Program-made: the position numbers and the translations under genes
Shown here: positions 45,627 through 55,025 of the stretch, piece by piece
Layout of the letters: each line of letters starts with the position of its first letter
How positions within the stretch are numbered: position 1 is the stretch's first letter
Source of the DNA: Streptomyces sp. WM6378
GTDB taxonomy: Bacteria; Actinomycetota; Actinomycetes; Streptomycetales; Streptomycetaceae
Assembly (NCBI RefSeq): GCF_001279695.1
Contig: NZ_LGDD01000339.1
Coordinates: 167,194 to 231,193, forward strand
Length of the DNA stretch: 64,000 nucleotides
Direction of reading: 5' to 3'
Notes under the pieces: model-generated
What the model saw: only the letters and a program-made list of their open reading frames with translations
What the model was told of the DNA's origin: nothing
Databases searched by the model: none

Positions 45627-48600
45627 TCAGCCCGCGTAGACGTCCTCCACGTACCGGCCCTCGGCGGTGAGCCGGTTCAGCCAGGCCTCGGCGTCCTCGG
45701 CCGAGGCGCCCGCGCGCTGGGCGTACAGGTCGCGGAAGGCGGCCCGCACACCCGGTGCCATGCGGTTGCCGTCGCCACACACGTACACCCGCGCGCCCGC
45801 CTCCAGGAGCGGCCAGAGTTCGTCGGCCTCGGCGGCGATGCGGTGCTGCACGAAGCGGCCGCCGCCCTCGGCCGAGGCACTGAAGGCGGGGCGCAGCGAG
45901 AGGGCTCCGGCCCGTTCGGCGGCGCGCAGTTCGTCGGCGTGGAGGAAGTCGGCCTCCGGTGCGTCACAGCCGAAGTAGAGGATGGCGGTGGTGGTTTGAC
46001 GTGCCGTCAGGCGGTCCCTGACGGCACCGCGGAAGGGCGCGAGGCCCGTTCCCGCGGCGATCATGATGACCGGTTGCGACGCCTCGGGCGGGATGCGGAA
46101 GGCCTCGCGGCAGGGCTGGACCCGGGCGAGCACGGTGTCTCCGGGGCGCAGCGAGTGCAGGTGGCCGGAGCCGGTGCCGCCGGGGTTGAGCGCGACCATC
46201 AGGTCGGCGTGGCGCGGGTCGCGGGCGGGCGACGAGGACACCGAGTACTGGCGCGGGCGCAGCGGGGGCAGCAGTTCCAGGACGGTGGGCCAGTCGAGTG
46301 CGCCCCTGAGCGCGGGGTGGTCCTCGATGAGGCCGAGCAGGGGGCGCGGGTCGTCCGCCGCCAGGTGTTCGAGGGCGGCGCGCTCGGGCGGGCAGGGGTT
46401 GTGCGCGGCGAGCAGCGCGATCTGGTCGCGGGTGGGGCGGGCGCCCAACTCGACGTAATGGGCGAGGAGTTCGCGCACGGACAGGGGACGGTCGACCGGC
46501 AGGGCGGCGGGCGCGGCGCCCTGCGCGTGGATGCCGAGGACCGTGTCGAGGTCCACGCCGAGGGCCGCCGCGGCCCTGGCGACGACGGCCGGGTCGTTGG
46601 CGGGCAGGACGGTGAGGTGGTCGGCGGTGCGGTAGGTGACGCCGTCGGGCAGGGCCAGACGCAGGAAGCGCTTGGGCCGGGGGTGGCCTGGCGAGGTCAG
46701 GTCGCGGGCCTCGGTGACGGTCATCTCCATCAGGCCGTGGCGTGCGGCGAGCGCCTCGCGCGGCCCGCCGGTGATCTCGGTGACGGTGTACGCGGACTCG
46801 GTGGGCGGCACGGTGGCGCCGACGGTCTCCGGATCCCCGTACCGTTCGAGGAGTGCCACCCGCAGATGCTCCGCGAACTCCCTTACCGTGCCCATGAGTT
46901 CACCGGATGCGTCGGCTTCGGCGCGGGGCAGCAGCCGCTCGGCGCCGAGGGCCGCGAGGCGGTCGTCGATCAGGGTGGGGACGCGCTGGTAGGTCGCGGC
47001 CCAGTTGCGGTCGCCGACGCCGAGCACCGCGTACGGCACGCCGTCGGCCGCTCCCGGCTCGGCGTCCTCGATCCAGCGCACGAAGCGGGCCGCGTCGTCG
47101 GTCGGCTGCCCGTTGTAGGAGGCGGCGACGATGACGACGGGACGGTCCTTGGGCAGTGCGCCCGCGTGGGCGTCCAGCGGGGCGGTCTCGGTGGCGAGAC
47201 CGAGCGCGGTGGCCTCGGCGGCCAGGCGCTCGGCGAACTCGCGGCACGTGCCGTAGTTCGTGCCGTGCAGGAGCAGCAGGCCGGTGCCCTGGCGGACCCG
47301 GGAGGGCAGTTCGGGCCCGGACTCGGCGGCCTCGGACGTCGTGCCGGCGGACGCGGCGGGGAGTGCGGCCCCGTTCAGGGCCCGGTCGGCCGGGGTGCGC
47401 GGAATGAGGGAGAGCGCGAAACCGTGGGGCTTCAGGGTGAGGGTCTCCTTGATCCGCAGCTGGTAGTTCGCGCTGTCCACGAAGCGGTAGCGGTGCACGA
47501 GCAGCGCAAGCAGCATCGTCGCCTCGTGGAGCGCGAACTGCCGCCCGATGCAGGCCCGTTCACCGGTTCCGAACGGCTTGTACGCGTGCGGGGAGCGGGC
47601 CGCCTCGGCCTCGGACGTGAACCGTGCCGGGTCGAACAGCTCGGGGTTGTCGCCCCATGCGGGATCGCGGTGCAGCATCGACGTGAGCACCGTGACCAGA
47701 TCGCCGGCGCCCAGCGGGACGCGCCCGCCGAGCAGGGTGTCCTCGCGGGCCTGCCGGGTGAAGGCGGCCGCCGTCGGCCACAGGCGCAGTGCCTCGCTGA
47801 GCACCTGGCGGGTGAAGCGCAGCTTGCCGATGTCCTCGAAGGTGGGGTCGGGATCGGGGGTGTCGCCCCACAGCTCGTCGGCCTCGCGCTGGGCCAGGCG
47901 CAGCGCGGTCGGGTCCTTGAGGAGGTGGTAGAGCGCGAAGGACAGGGTGCCCGAGGTGGTCTCGTGCCCGGCGATGAGGAAGGTGATGACCTGGTTGCGG
48001 ATGTTGGCCGCGTCCAGGGTGGTGCCGTCCTCGGGGTGGGCCGCGCCCAGCATCAGGCCGAGCAGGTCGTCGACGGAGGTGTCCCCGCTCTTCGTGCGGG
48101 CGGCGATGACCTCGTCGACGACGGAGGCGAGATAGCCCGAGTCCCGCTCGAACTCCTGGTCCTGCTCGCTGTAGTCGCCGTCCGGGGTGCGGCCGAGCCG
48201 CTTCATGCTCCACTCCAGGCAGCGCACCATCGCCTCGACGAAGGGGTGCGGGGTGGACCGGCCGAACGAGTCGAAGTCGAAGCCGAATCCGGCGAGACCG
48301 ATGGTGTCCAGGGTCATCCGCGTCATGTCGTCGGCGACGTCCACCGCCGCGCCCCGCGCGGCCTGGCGGTCCCAGCTGTCCATCACGCGGCGCGCGACGC
48401 GCAGCATCGCCGGATGGTAGGTCCGCATCGAGCCGAGCGCGAAGGCGGGCATGAGGATGTCGTGCGCCTTGGCCCAGTTCGGCTCGTCGTTGTAGGCGGT
48501 GAACAGACCGTCGCCGGCGAACTCGCGCACATGGTCGAGGGTCTTCGAGATGCCCTTGGAGAACCGGGTCTCGTCGGCGAGCTCGGTGACCAGGTCGAGC

Positions 48601-48782
48601 GAGCTGACGAAGAGGTGCTCGTGCTCGTTGAGGCGGCGCCGGAACACCGGCCCGTGCACGCGGGCCAGCTCCATGGCCTGCTGGACGGGCGTCTCGGTGA
48701 GACCGGCGCCTGAAATGTCCACCAGGGGGACGGCGTCGGCGGCGGAGTGTGCGTCTGTGGGGATCAGGATCATGTCCGTCAT
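45627..48782 (-). CDS. Self-sufficient cytochrome P450-NADPH reductase fusion (CYP102 / P450 BM3 type)
   Basis: A 1051-aa fusion that carries its own electron supply and probably hydroxylates fatty acids. The P450 domain (about 1-460) has AGHETTS, the ExxR in SEALRLWP, and haem loop FGTGERACIGRQFA. The FMN flavodoxin domain (about 485-640) starts LLLLHGTNYGTCREFAERLA. The FAD/NADPH domain (about 680-1051) has RQYSVSSSP (FAD), AAGTGLAPFRGAV and VYVCGDGNRMAPGVRAAF (NADPH). Length matches CYP102A/B proteins (about 1050). ATG 48782 (MTDMILIP) lacks a strong ribosome site. The gene is divergent from a PAS-LuxR regulator, and an ACTGCA-n6-TGCAGT repeat lies between them. Confidence 0.95.
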   Translation of the reverse strand: MTDMILIPTDAHSAADAVPLVDISGAGLTETPVQQAMELARVHGPVFRRRLNEHEHLFVSSLDLVTELADETRFSKGISKTLDHVREFAGDGLFTAYNDEPNWAKAHDILMPAFALGSMRTYHPAMLRVARRVMDSWDRQAARGAAVDVADDMTRMTLDTIGLAGFGFDFDSFGRSTPHPFVEAMVRCLEWSMKRLGRTPDGDYSEQDQEFERDSGYLASVVDEVIAARTKSGDTSVDDLLGLMLGAAHPEDGTTLDAANIRNQVITFLIAGHETTSGTLSFALYHLLKDPTALRLAQREADELWGDTPDPDPTFEDIGKLRFTRQVLSEALRLWPTAAAFTRQAREDTLLGGRVPLGAGDLVTVLTSMLHRDPAWGDNPELFDPARFTSEAEAARSPHAYKPFGTGERACIGRQFALHEATMLLALLVHRYRFVDSANYQLRIKETLTLKPHGFALSLIPRTPADRALNGAALPAASAGTTSEAAESGPELPSRVRQGTGLLLLHGTNYGTCREFAERLAAEATALGLATETAPLDAHAGALPKDRPVVIVAASYNGQPTDDAARFVRWIEDAEPGAADGVPYAVLGVGDRNWAATYQRVPTLIDDRLAALGAERLLPRAEADASGELMGTVREFAEHLRVALLERYGDPETVGATVPPTESAYTVTEITGGPREALAARHGLMEMTVTEARDLTSPGHPRPKRFLRLALPDGVTYRTADHLTVLPANDPAVVARAAAALGVDLDTVLGIHAQGAAPAALPVDRPLSVRELLAHYVELGARPTRDQIALLAAHNPCPPERAALEHLAADDPRPLLGLIEDHPALRGALDWPTVLELLPPLRPRQYSVSSSPARDPRHADLMVALNPGGTGSGHLHSLRPGDTVLARVQPCREAFRIPPEASQPVIMIAAGTGLAPFRGAVRDRLTARQTTTAILYFGCDAPEADFLHADELRAAERAGALSLRPAFSASAEGGGRFVQHRIAAEADELWPLLEAGARVYVCGDGNRMAPGVRAAFRDLYAQRAGASAEDAEAWLNRLTAEGRYVEDVYAG

Positions 48783-48825
48783 GCATCCAGCGTCACCCGC
48801 CCGGTGTGCCGCTCTCGGGCGCGGG

Positions 48826-48843
48826 ACTGCATGATTGTGCAGT
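48826..48843. promoter_or_regulatory. Inverted repeat in the P450-reductase / regulator intergenic region
   Basis: ACTGCA (48826-48831) and TGCAGT (48838-48843) flank TGATTG, about 45 bp from both start codons. It is a plausible site for the divergently encoded PAS-LuxR protein or another dimeric regulator. Confidence 0.5.
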
Positions 48844-48886
48844 GGTTTCTCGCGTCCGGCACTTGCGGACGGGCCCAGGAGGGGCG

Positions 48887-49561
48887 GTGGCACGCGGCAT
48901 GGCCGACGAGCAGGCGGTGGTGGAGGACTTGGGGGCGTGGCGCAACCACTTCCTGACCCTGCTCGACCGCATTCCCCTGCCGATCGCCGTGTGCTCGATC
49001 GACGGCGAGGTGCACGTCGCCAATCCCGCGATGGCCGCCGAGTGGGGCACCACCCCGGGACGGCTGCGCGGGCGCTCGCTGCGCGAGCTGTTCACCCCGC
49101 GCTCCGAGGAGCAGATCGACCGGCTGGTCAGGGCGCTGCGCGCGGGCCGCACGTCCCGCTATCCCATCGAGGTGACCTGGCGGGCGGGCAAGGACGGCGC
49201 CGAGCGCGAGGGCGAGTTCACCATCGACCCGATCATGGCCGTGCCCAACCCGGCCCCCGTGCTGCTCGCGATGCTGTACGTACGGGACGAGCGCCCCGAA
49301 CCCCCGCCTTCCCCGCACGGTTCGGTGAGCGAGGCGCAGGCCCGCATCCTCGCGCTTGCCGCGTCCGGCGCGACCACGGCCGCCATCGGCAAGGCTCTGG
49401 GCCTGACCGTCGACGGCGTCAACTACCACCTGACCCGGCTCTCCCAGCGCTGGCGCGTCCAGGGACGTACGGCGCTTGTGGCGAAGGCGTACGCGCTGGG
49501 CGTCCTCGCCCCCGGCCACTGGCCGCCGGTGCCTGCCGAGGGCCTGATCACGCGGCCCTGA
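48887..49561 (+). CDS. PAS-domain LuxR-type transcriptional regulator
   Basis: A 224-aa regulator. A PAS domain (about 20-140) reads LLDRIPLPIAVCSIDGEVHVANPAMAAEWG. The DNA-binding part is a LuxR-like helix-turn-helix (about 150-205: SEAQARILALAASGATTAAIGKALGLTVDGVNYHLTRLSQRW). The PAS fold may bind a fatty acid, haem or flavin; the ligand is not predictable. GTG 48887 follows AGGAGGGGCG at ideal spacing, which ATG 48899 lacks. It is divergent from the CYP102-type gene and is the best candidate for its inducer-sensing regulator. It overlaps the convergent ATP-grasp gene by 14 bp. Confidence 0.9.
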   Translation: MARGMADEQAVVEDLGAWRNHFLTLLDRIPLPIAVCSIDGEVHVANPAMAAEWGTTPGRLRGRSLRELFTPRSEEQIDRLVRALRAGRTSRYPIEVTWRAGKDGAEREGEFTIDPIMAVPNPAPVLLAMLYVRDERPEPPPSPHGSVSEAQARILALAASGATTAAIGKALGLTVDGVNYHLTRLSQRWRVQGRTALVAKAYALGVLAPGHWPPVPAEGLITRP

Positions 49562-50435
49562 GCCCGGCCTCCGACGCGATCGCCTCGACCAGAAGCGTGA
49601 GCCCGCGCGGGTTGCTCTGGAGGAAGAGATTGGGCTCGATGAGCTCCAGCTCCATGATCACCGGCTCCCGGTCCTCGTCCAGGGCCAGATCGACCCGGGC
49701 GAACAGCGGGGTCCCCGGTGACGGCACGGCCGCCAACGCGGCGGAGGCGGTGCGCAGTTCGGCCTCGGTGGGGCGGTAAGGGGTGAGGTCGGGGTGCGGC
49801 ATCCTGGAGTTGTCCATGACTCCCGGCTCGGTCAGTAGCGGCCCCTTGCGCAGAGCGTGGCTGAACGCGCCGCGCACGAAGACCAGCGCCCGTTCCCCCT
49901 CCTCCACCAGGGACAGATACGGCTGGATCAGCACCGCGCGGCCCTGGTCGAGCAGCATCCGCGCATGGCGGACGGCTTCCGCGGCCTGACCGGGTTCGTA
50001 GCGTGCGGTGTCCTGGGCGCCCGCGGAGACGGCCGGCTTGACCACCACGTCCCCGGCCCGGCCGAAGTCGGCCTCGGCGCACCGGTCTCCGGGTTCGAGG
50101 ACTCGCGTCGGCACGACGGGGACACCCCGCTCGGCGAGGTCCAGGAGGTAGTGCTTGTCGCTGCTCCAGCGCACCATCGGCGCGGGGTTGAGCAGCCGGG
50201 TGTGCCGGGATGTGGTCTCGGCCCAGGCGAGGAACTCATCCAGGCGCGTCGCGTAGTCCCAGGTCGAGCGGATGACCGCGAGGTCGAACCCGTCCCACGC
50301 CACGGCTTCGGCGTCCCAGGCGACCGCTTGTGCTGCCAGGCCTTCGGCTCGCAGGGCGGCCACGATGAGCGGCAGGTCGACGTCGTACTCGAAGCCGACC
50401 CCGCTGGTCACGACCGCGACCCTGGCAGCACTCAT
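49548..50435 (-). CDS. ATP-grasp domain protein (RimK / glutathione-synthase-like ligase)
   Basis: A 295-aa ATP-grasp ligase. It has an N-terminal Rossmann-like part (VAVVTSGVGFEYDVDLPLIVAALRAEG, WDGFDLAVIRSTWDYATRL), a central ATP lobe (DVVVKPAVSAGAQDT, VLIQPYLSLVEEGERALVFV) and the metal-binding end FARVDLALDEDREPVIMELELIEPNLFL. These enzymes join a carboxylate to an amine through an acylphosphate. Homologues occur in peptide antibiotic and cofactor tailoring, including the last step of cycloserine synthesis, but the substrate here is unknown. GGAGGGG precedes ATG 50435. Confidence 0.9.
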   Translation of the reverse strand: MSAARVAVVTSGVGFEYDVDLPLIVAALRAEGLAAQAVAWDAEAVAWDGFDLAVIRSTWDYATRLDEFLAWAETTSRHTRLLNPAPMVRWSSDKHYLLDLAERGVPVVPTRVLEPGDRCAEADFGRAGDVVVKPAVSAGAQDTARYEPGQAAEAVRHARMLLDQGRAVLIQPYLSLVEEGERALVFVRGAFSHALRKGPLLTEPGVMDNSRMPHPDLTPYRPTEAELRTASAALAAVPSPGTPLFARVDLALDEDREPVIMELELIEPNLFLQSNPRGLTLLVEAIASEAGLRAA

Positions 50436-50624
50436 GCACCCCTCCGATGTCTCAAGTCCGATACGCCCGGGCACCCTCGCACACAGCGGCTCGAAGCCGC
50501 CGACATTTATCACGTGGCTGAGGGCTCGGAGCCCCGACTCCGCTCGCACCGTCACGTCTTAAGAAACCCTCTTACAACTCTTCGCTATCCATGCGCCATG
50601 GACATCAGCACGGGGAAGTCATCC

Positions 50625-52694
50625 ATGGCGCGCCCGGCCCGCCGAAGCGGCCGTCGCACCCTTCTCGTTCTCGCCGTCGCCACCGCTCTGGCGGCCGGCC
50701 TGACCCCGGCCGCCACCGCCGGGCCCACCCATGCGGCCGGGGTACGCATCCACGCCGGCCGGGTGGAACTGCCCGTCGCCGGGGGCACGGCCACCATCGA
50801 CCCCACGACCCTGGCGATCGACGCCCGCACCGACGACGGGCGCACCCTGCGCGTGTCGGACCCGGCCGCCGACGCGCCGGGCAGGCCCGGTCATGTGACC
50901 ATGTCGGGCCGGGGCGCCCGCTGGTCGTATCCCGGGCGGGGCCTGAACGCCGAGGCACATGTCGAGCAGGGCAGGCTGCTCGTCACCATCACCTCCGACC
51001 GCGACGGGACCCTGGCCTGGCCGGTCACGGGCACCGACAAGACGGCCTCCGCCCTCCAGCTCCCGCGCGGCGAGGGCCTGTCACTGCCCGTCGCCGACAC
51101 CTTCTGGAACTCGACGCGTGCCCAACTCGTGGGCTCCGAGGAGGACATGGCGTCCCAGCTCACCCTGCCCGTCTGGGGCTACACCCTCGGCGCCGGCCGA
51201 GGCATCAGCTACCTCTCCCCCACCGACATCGGCACGTCACTCGCGTACGCCTCCCAGGGCGGGCGCCTGCGCACCACGGCCAAGCACGCCTTCTCCGGCG
51301 GCAACGCGACCCGCGACTACACCGTCGCCTTCAGCCTCACCGACGGCTCCCCGGTCGCGCCCGCCGTCGACTACCGGCACTGGCTCGCCGACCACGGCGA
51401 GCTCGGCAGTCTGAGCGAGAAGATCCGGAAGAACCCCGAGACGGGCAGGCTCCTGGGCGCGTTCCACGCCTACACCTGGGGCGGCAGCCGCAAGACGGCC
51501 GGCATCGAGAAGCTCAACTCCCTCGGCGTTTCCCGTCTTTGGCTCGGCTACGACGCCGACGACTCGCCCATGACGACGGCGGACGTCACCGCGGCGCAGA
51601 AGGCCGGGTACCTGGTCGGGCCGTACGACTCGTTCGCCAACGGGCGCGACAAGGGCCCCGACACTCCCCCGAACTCGGTCTGGCCCGACAACGTCTACCC
51701 GTCGTTCTGCGTGCGCCGGGCCGACGGCACGCCGCAGCCCGGCTTCCACAAGCAGGGCTGCTACCTCAGCTCGCAGGCCTTCGAGCAGGCCGAGCCGCAG
51801 CGGCACTACCTCGCCGATCGCACGCGCTCGCTGATCGCCAATGGCGCGGCCAGTTACTTCCTGGACGTGGACGCGGCAGGCGAGCTCTTCCGTGACCACG
51901 ACGCCGCGCACCCGATGACCATGGCCCGGGACCGGGCCAACCGGCTCGCCCGGATGCGGCGCCTGACCGACGGCACCGCGCAGCAGGCCCCGCTCGTGCT
52001 CGGCTCGGAGGCCGCCGGGTCCTGGGCCAACCAGGTCCTCGCCTTCGACCACGGCTCGGGCACCCCGGCCGACGGCCGGCTGTGGCCGATGGAGACGGGC
52101 CACTTCGACAGCGCGCAGGATCAGCCCAAGGACGACCCGGCCTGGGGCGGCTACACTCCCGCGGCGGCCCCCGACACGTTCTTCAAGCCGGTGCGGGTCG
52201 GCGACTTCAAGCCGGAGCACCGGGCCGCGGTGGCCGACGCCCTCAAGGCGATGTACGACCCGGCCTATCGCGTGCCGTTGTACGAGACCGCGCTGCACGG
52301 CTCGCTGATCAACGTGGAGCGCTGGGAACTGTCCTTCGGCAAGCTTCCCGACCAGAAGGTGACGCGGGCGCTGCTCGCGATGCTCTACAACACCCCGCTG
52401 AACTTCGTGCTCAGCGACAAGGACAAGCGCTACGACCAGAACCTGCGCGAACTGGCCGCGCTCCAGAAGTACTTCGCTCCGCTCCACCAGGCAGCGGGGG
52501 CCGAAGAGTTGACGTCCTTCGGCTGGCTGACCGCCGACCGCACCGTGCAGCGGACCGTCTTCGGCGACGGCGCGCTCACCGTCACGGCCAACTTCGGCGG
52601 CACCGCCCATGACGGGCTCCCGGGCGGCTGCGTGGACGCGACCCTCAAGGGCGGCAAGCCGCAGCGGCTGTGCCCGGCGAAGGTGGTGTCGTAG
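50625..52694 (+). CDS. Secreted glycoside-hydrolase-like protein, 689 aa
   Basis: An exported protein with a classical signal peptide (MARPARRSGRRTLLVLAVATALAAGLTPAATA). An N-terminal beta-sandwich (to about 230) leads into a TIM-barrel-like region (LGAFHAYTWGGSRKTAGIEKLNSLGVSRLWLGYDADD, YFLDVDAAGELFRDH, LVLGSEAAGSWANQVLAFDHGSG). Candidate catalytic acids are the Asp of DVDAAGE and the Glu of GSEAAG. The layout resembles GH101/GH129-type alpha-N-acetylgalactosaminidases, but assignment is tentative. GGGGAAG lies eight bases before ATG 50625. It is followed 130 bp downstream by a second secreted TIM-barrel protein, suggesting a small glycan-degradation locus. Confidence 0.82.
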   Translation: MARPARRSGRRTLLVLAVATALAAGLTPAATAGPTHAAGVRIHAGRVELPVAGGTATIDPTTLAIDARTDDGRTLRVSDPAADAPGRPGHVTMSGRGARWSYPGRGLNAEAHVEQGRLLVTITSDRDGTLAWPVTGTDKTASALQLPRGEGLSLPVADTFWNSTRAQLVGSEEDMASQLTLPVWGYTLGAGRGISYLSPTDIGTSLAYASQGGRLRTTAKHAFSGGNATRDYTVAFSLTDGSPVAPAVDYRHWLADHGELGSLSEKIRKNPETGRLLGAFHAYTWGGSRKTAGIEKLNSLGVSRLWLGYDADDSPMTTADVTAAQKAGYLVGPYDSFANGRDKGPDTPPNSVWPDNVYPSFCVRRADGTPQPGFHKQGCYLSSQAFEQAEPQRHYLADRTRSLIANGAASYFLDVDAAGELFRDHDAAHPMTMARDRANRLARMRRLTDGTAQQAPLVLGSEAAGSWANQVLAFDHGSGTPADGRLWPMETGHFDSAQDQPKDDPAWGGYTPAAAPDTFFKPVRVGDFKPEHRAAVADALKAMYDPAYRVPLYETALHGSLINVERWELSFGKLPDQKVTRALLAMLYNTPLNFVLSDKDKRYDQNLRELAALQKYFAPLHQAAGAEELTSFGWLTADRTVQRTVFGDGALTVTANFGGTAHDGLPGGCVDATLKGGKPQRLCPAKVVS

Positions 52695-52824
52695 CGCCCT
52701 GCCCGCACTCCATCGCCGCGCTGGCCGAAAGGGCGCTCTGGCCGATCCCGCCACGTGGCGACAGGATGCCTCGCCCGAGCCGGAACCGTACCGGTCCGGT
52801 GTGGTCGATGGGAGAGATCCGGGC

Positions 52825-54975
52825 ATGGAATCGAGACGAAGACTGAGCAGGCGCAGCGTGTTGAGGACGGGGCTCGGCGCCGGAGGACTGGCAGTGACAT
52901 CACAGCTGCTGCCCTTCCTCCCCGGCGGCGGCCCCCGCCCGGCCTGGGCCCATGCGCCTGACGCCGGCCGGGTCGCCGGGGCCGCCTTCCCCGACTGGGC
53001 CAGATACGCCCGGCTCGCGGACGGCACCTTCGACGACGACGCCGATCCCCAGCGCGACATGCTGCCCGTCATCAGCGCGCTGAAGGCGCAGAACGTCAGC
53101 GTGATCGAGCTCGACACCGTCCTGTCGAACTGGCTGACCGACCAGCAGTTCACCGCGCACATGGCGAAGGTGAAGGGTTTCGCGGACCTTGCCCACACGG
53201 CCGGGATGCGCGTGGTCATGTACTATCCCTCGCTCGAACTGATCAGCCCGGGCGGCGAGAAGGGGCCCTCCTTCTACAAGAACAGCAGCGGCAAGGACTG
53301 GGTGCAGCGCGGGCTCGACGGGCGGCCCAACGTGTTCTACGGCGGCTTGGTCGTCTGGGTGGACCCGGGTGACGAGAGCTGCTGGCTGAGCCCCAACTCC
53401 CCTTGGCGTGACTACTACTTGGCGCGGATCCGAGCTCTCGCGGCGACGGGAGTCGACGCGATCTGGCCGGACGTTCCCATCTACTTCGACGGCGCGATGA
53501 GCTGGTGCGACGCCTCCTCGTGGGCGGCGGCCGCGTTCAAGGCGGACACCGGCCTCGAACTGCCCCGCACGGCCGACTTCGCCAACCCGGGCTTCCGCCG
53601 CTACGTCGAGTGGCGCCACCGCAACCTGTCGCAGTTCCAGCTGGACATCGCCGCGGCGGGCCGCTCCGTCAATCCCGACCTGGTCACGTTCGTCGAGACG
53701 GTGACGATGGACTACCAGTACGCGTCCCTCATCGGCCTGGACGGCGCGCAACTGCGCCGGGCGGAGGGCGTCAGCCAGGTGTGGGAGGTGGACATCCTCG
53801 GCAACTACGACGGGATGCGCCACGCCACGGCGAGCGACTGGACCTGTCTGATCTCGATGTACAAGTACGCGCGGGCCGCCAGCGGAACGAAGCCCGCCTG
53901 GGCCTTCTCGTACGGCTGGAAGGCCGACGACGCCTCCTTGGTGATGGCCGAGCTGCTCGCGGCGGGCTGCAACCCGTACGAGGTCAAGAGCCCGTTCAAG
54001 GACCAGAGCACCGACACCGCGATGCGCACGCGCATGTTCGGGTTCGTGGCGGCGCATCAGGAGCGGCTGTTCGACGCCGTCTCCGGAGCGACGGTGGGCG
54101 TGTACCACTCCTCCGCCAGCCGCGACTTCGTCAGTCCCGTGCAGGGCAGCGGCATGTACGTCAACACCAAACCGCCGGCCGGGGTCACGGACTGGTGGAG
54201 CTTCGAGAGCTCCGAGGAGAGCTGCACCCAGCAGAAGTGGCTGGGCGAGTTCCGGGGCACGGTCAAGGCGCTGGTGTACGCGCACGTTCCGTTCGACACC
54301 GTGCCCAGCCCCGGGCTCGACATCGCTGACCTGGCGAGATATCGCGTCCTGTATCTGCCCAACCTCCAAGCGGTTTCGGATCCCGAGGCCGATGTCCTTC
54401 GCTCGTTCGTGGGCGGCGGCGGCACAGTCGTCATCACCGGCCCCGCGCCCACCGCCCTCGACGCGTTCGGCACCGCGAGGACCGAGTACGCGCTCGCCGA
54501 TGTGCTCGGCTTCCGCAGGGCCGACCCGGTGCCGGCCACCAGCCGCCATGCCTTCGGGGCGGGCACGTGCTGGTACTTCAAGGACCTGCCCGGCCTCTCG
54601 TATCTGTCGCGCACGGACGGTCCGAGCGCCGACCGGCTCCTCGAACCCGTACGGACCGCCGCGCCGCCCGCCGTCTCGCTCACCGGGGACCACCGGATCC
54701 ACCTGGAACTGAGCCACCTCGGCGACGACACCGTCGTCCAGCTGGTCAACTTCACCGCCTTCGGCGAGAGCCCGGCTCCGTTCAGGACCACCCCGGCCGC
54801 CTGCACGGTCTCGCTGGAGGTCCCGGCGGGCAGGCAGGTGACGGCCGCCGCGGTCAGCTCGCCGGACGGTGCCTCGCCCGCCCCGGTACCGGTCCCCTGG
54901 AAGGTGGGCGGCACCACGGTGACCGTGGATCTGACGGTGATTCAGTACTCGCTGCTGACCGTCACCATGCGCTGA
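52825..54975 (+). CDS. Tat-exported TIM-barrel glycosidase-like protein with GH42-type trimerisation fold
   Basis: A 716-aa protein. The signal MESRRRLSRRSVLRTGLGAG is a Tat type (RRSVLR). A TIM-barrel catalytic candidate (about 45-460) includes MRVVMYYPSLELI, GVDAIWPDVPIYFDGAM, VTFVETVTMDYQYASLIGLDGA and GTKPAWAFSYGWK; possible acids are the Asp of WPDVP and the Glu of FVETV. A Rossmann-like part similar to the GH42 trimerisation domain (DLARYRVLYLPNLQAVSDPEADVLRSFVGGGG) and a terminal beta domain follow. No GH family is assigned with confidence. It lies in tandem with the preceding secreted hydrolase. Confidence 0.8.
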   Translation: MESRRRLSRRSVLRTGLGAGGLAVTSQLLPFLPGGGPRPAWAHAPDAGRVAGAAFPDWARYARLADGTFDDDADPQRDMLPVISALKAQNVSVIELDTVLSNWLTDQQFTAHMAKVKGFADLAHTAGMRVVMYYPSLELISPGGEKGPSFYKNSSGKDWVQRGLDGRPNVFYGGLVVWVDPGDESCWLSPNSPWRDYYLARIRALAATGVDAIWPDVPIYFDGAMSWCDASSWAAAAFKADTGLELPRTADFANPGFRRYVEWRHRNLSQFQLDIAAAGRSVNPDLVTFVETVTMDYQYASLIGLDGAQLRRAEGVSQVWEVDILGNYDGMRHATASDWTCLISMYKYARAASGTKPAWAFSYGWKADDASLVMAELLAAGCNPYEVKSPFKDQSTDTAMRTRMFGFVAAHQERLFDAVSGATVGVYHSSASRDFVSPVQGSGMYVNTKPPAGVTDWWSFESSEESCTQQKWLGEFRGTVKALVYAHVPFDTVPSPGLDIADLARYRVLYLPNLQAVSDPEADVLRSFVGGGGTVVITGPAPTALDAFGTARTEYALADVLGFRRADPVPATSRHAFGAGTCWYFKDLPGLSYLSRTDGPSADRLLEPVRTAAPPAVSLTGDHRIHLELSHLGDDTVVQLVNFTAFGESPAPFRTTPAACTVSLEVPAGRQVTAAAVSSPDGASPAPVPVPWKVGGTTVTVDLTVIQYSLLTVTMR

Positions 54976-55025
54976 GGGTCCATCAGGGGGAATCGCGGCC
55001 GTCCGTGTGACCGCACGGCCCGTGC

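Noticed and set aside
45558..48713. 1051-codon plus-strand open frame
   Set aside because: It is antisense to the P450-reductase gene, which carries every expected catalytic motif. Long antisense frames are common in very GC-rich DNA.
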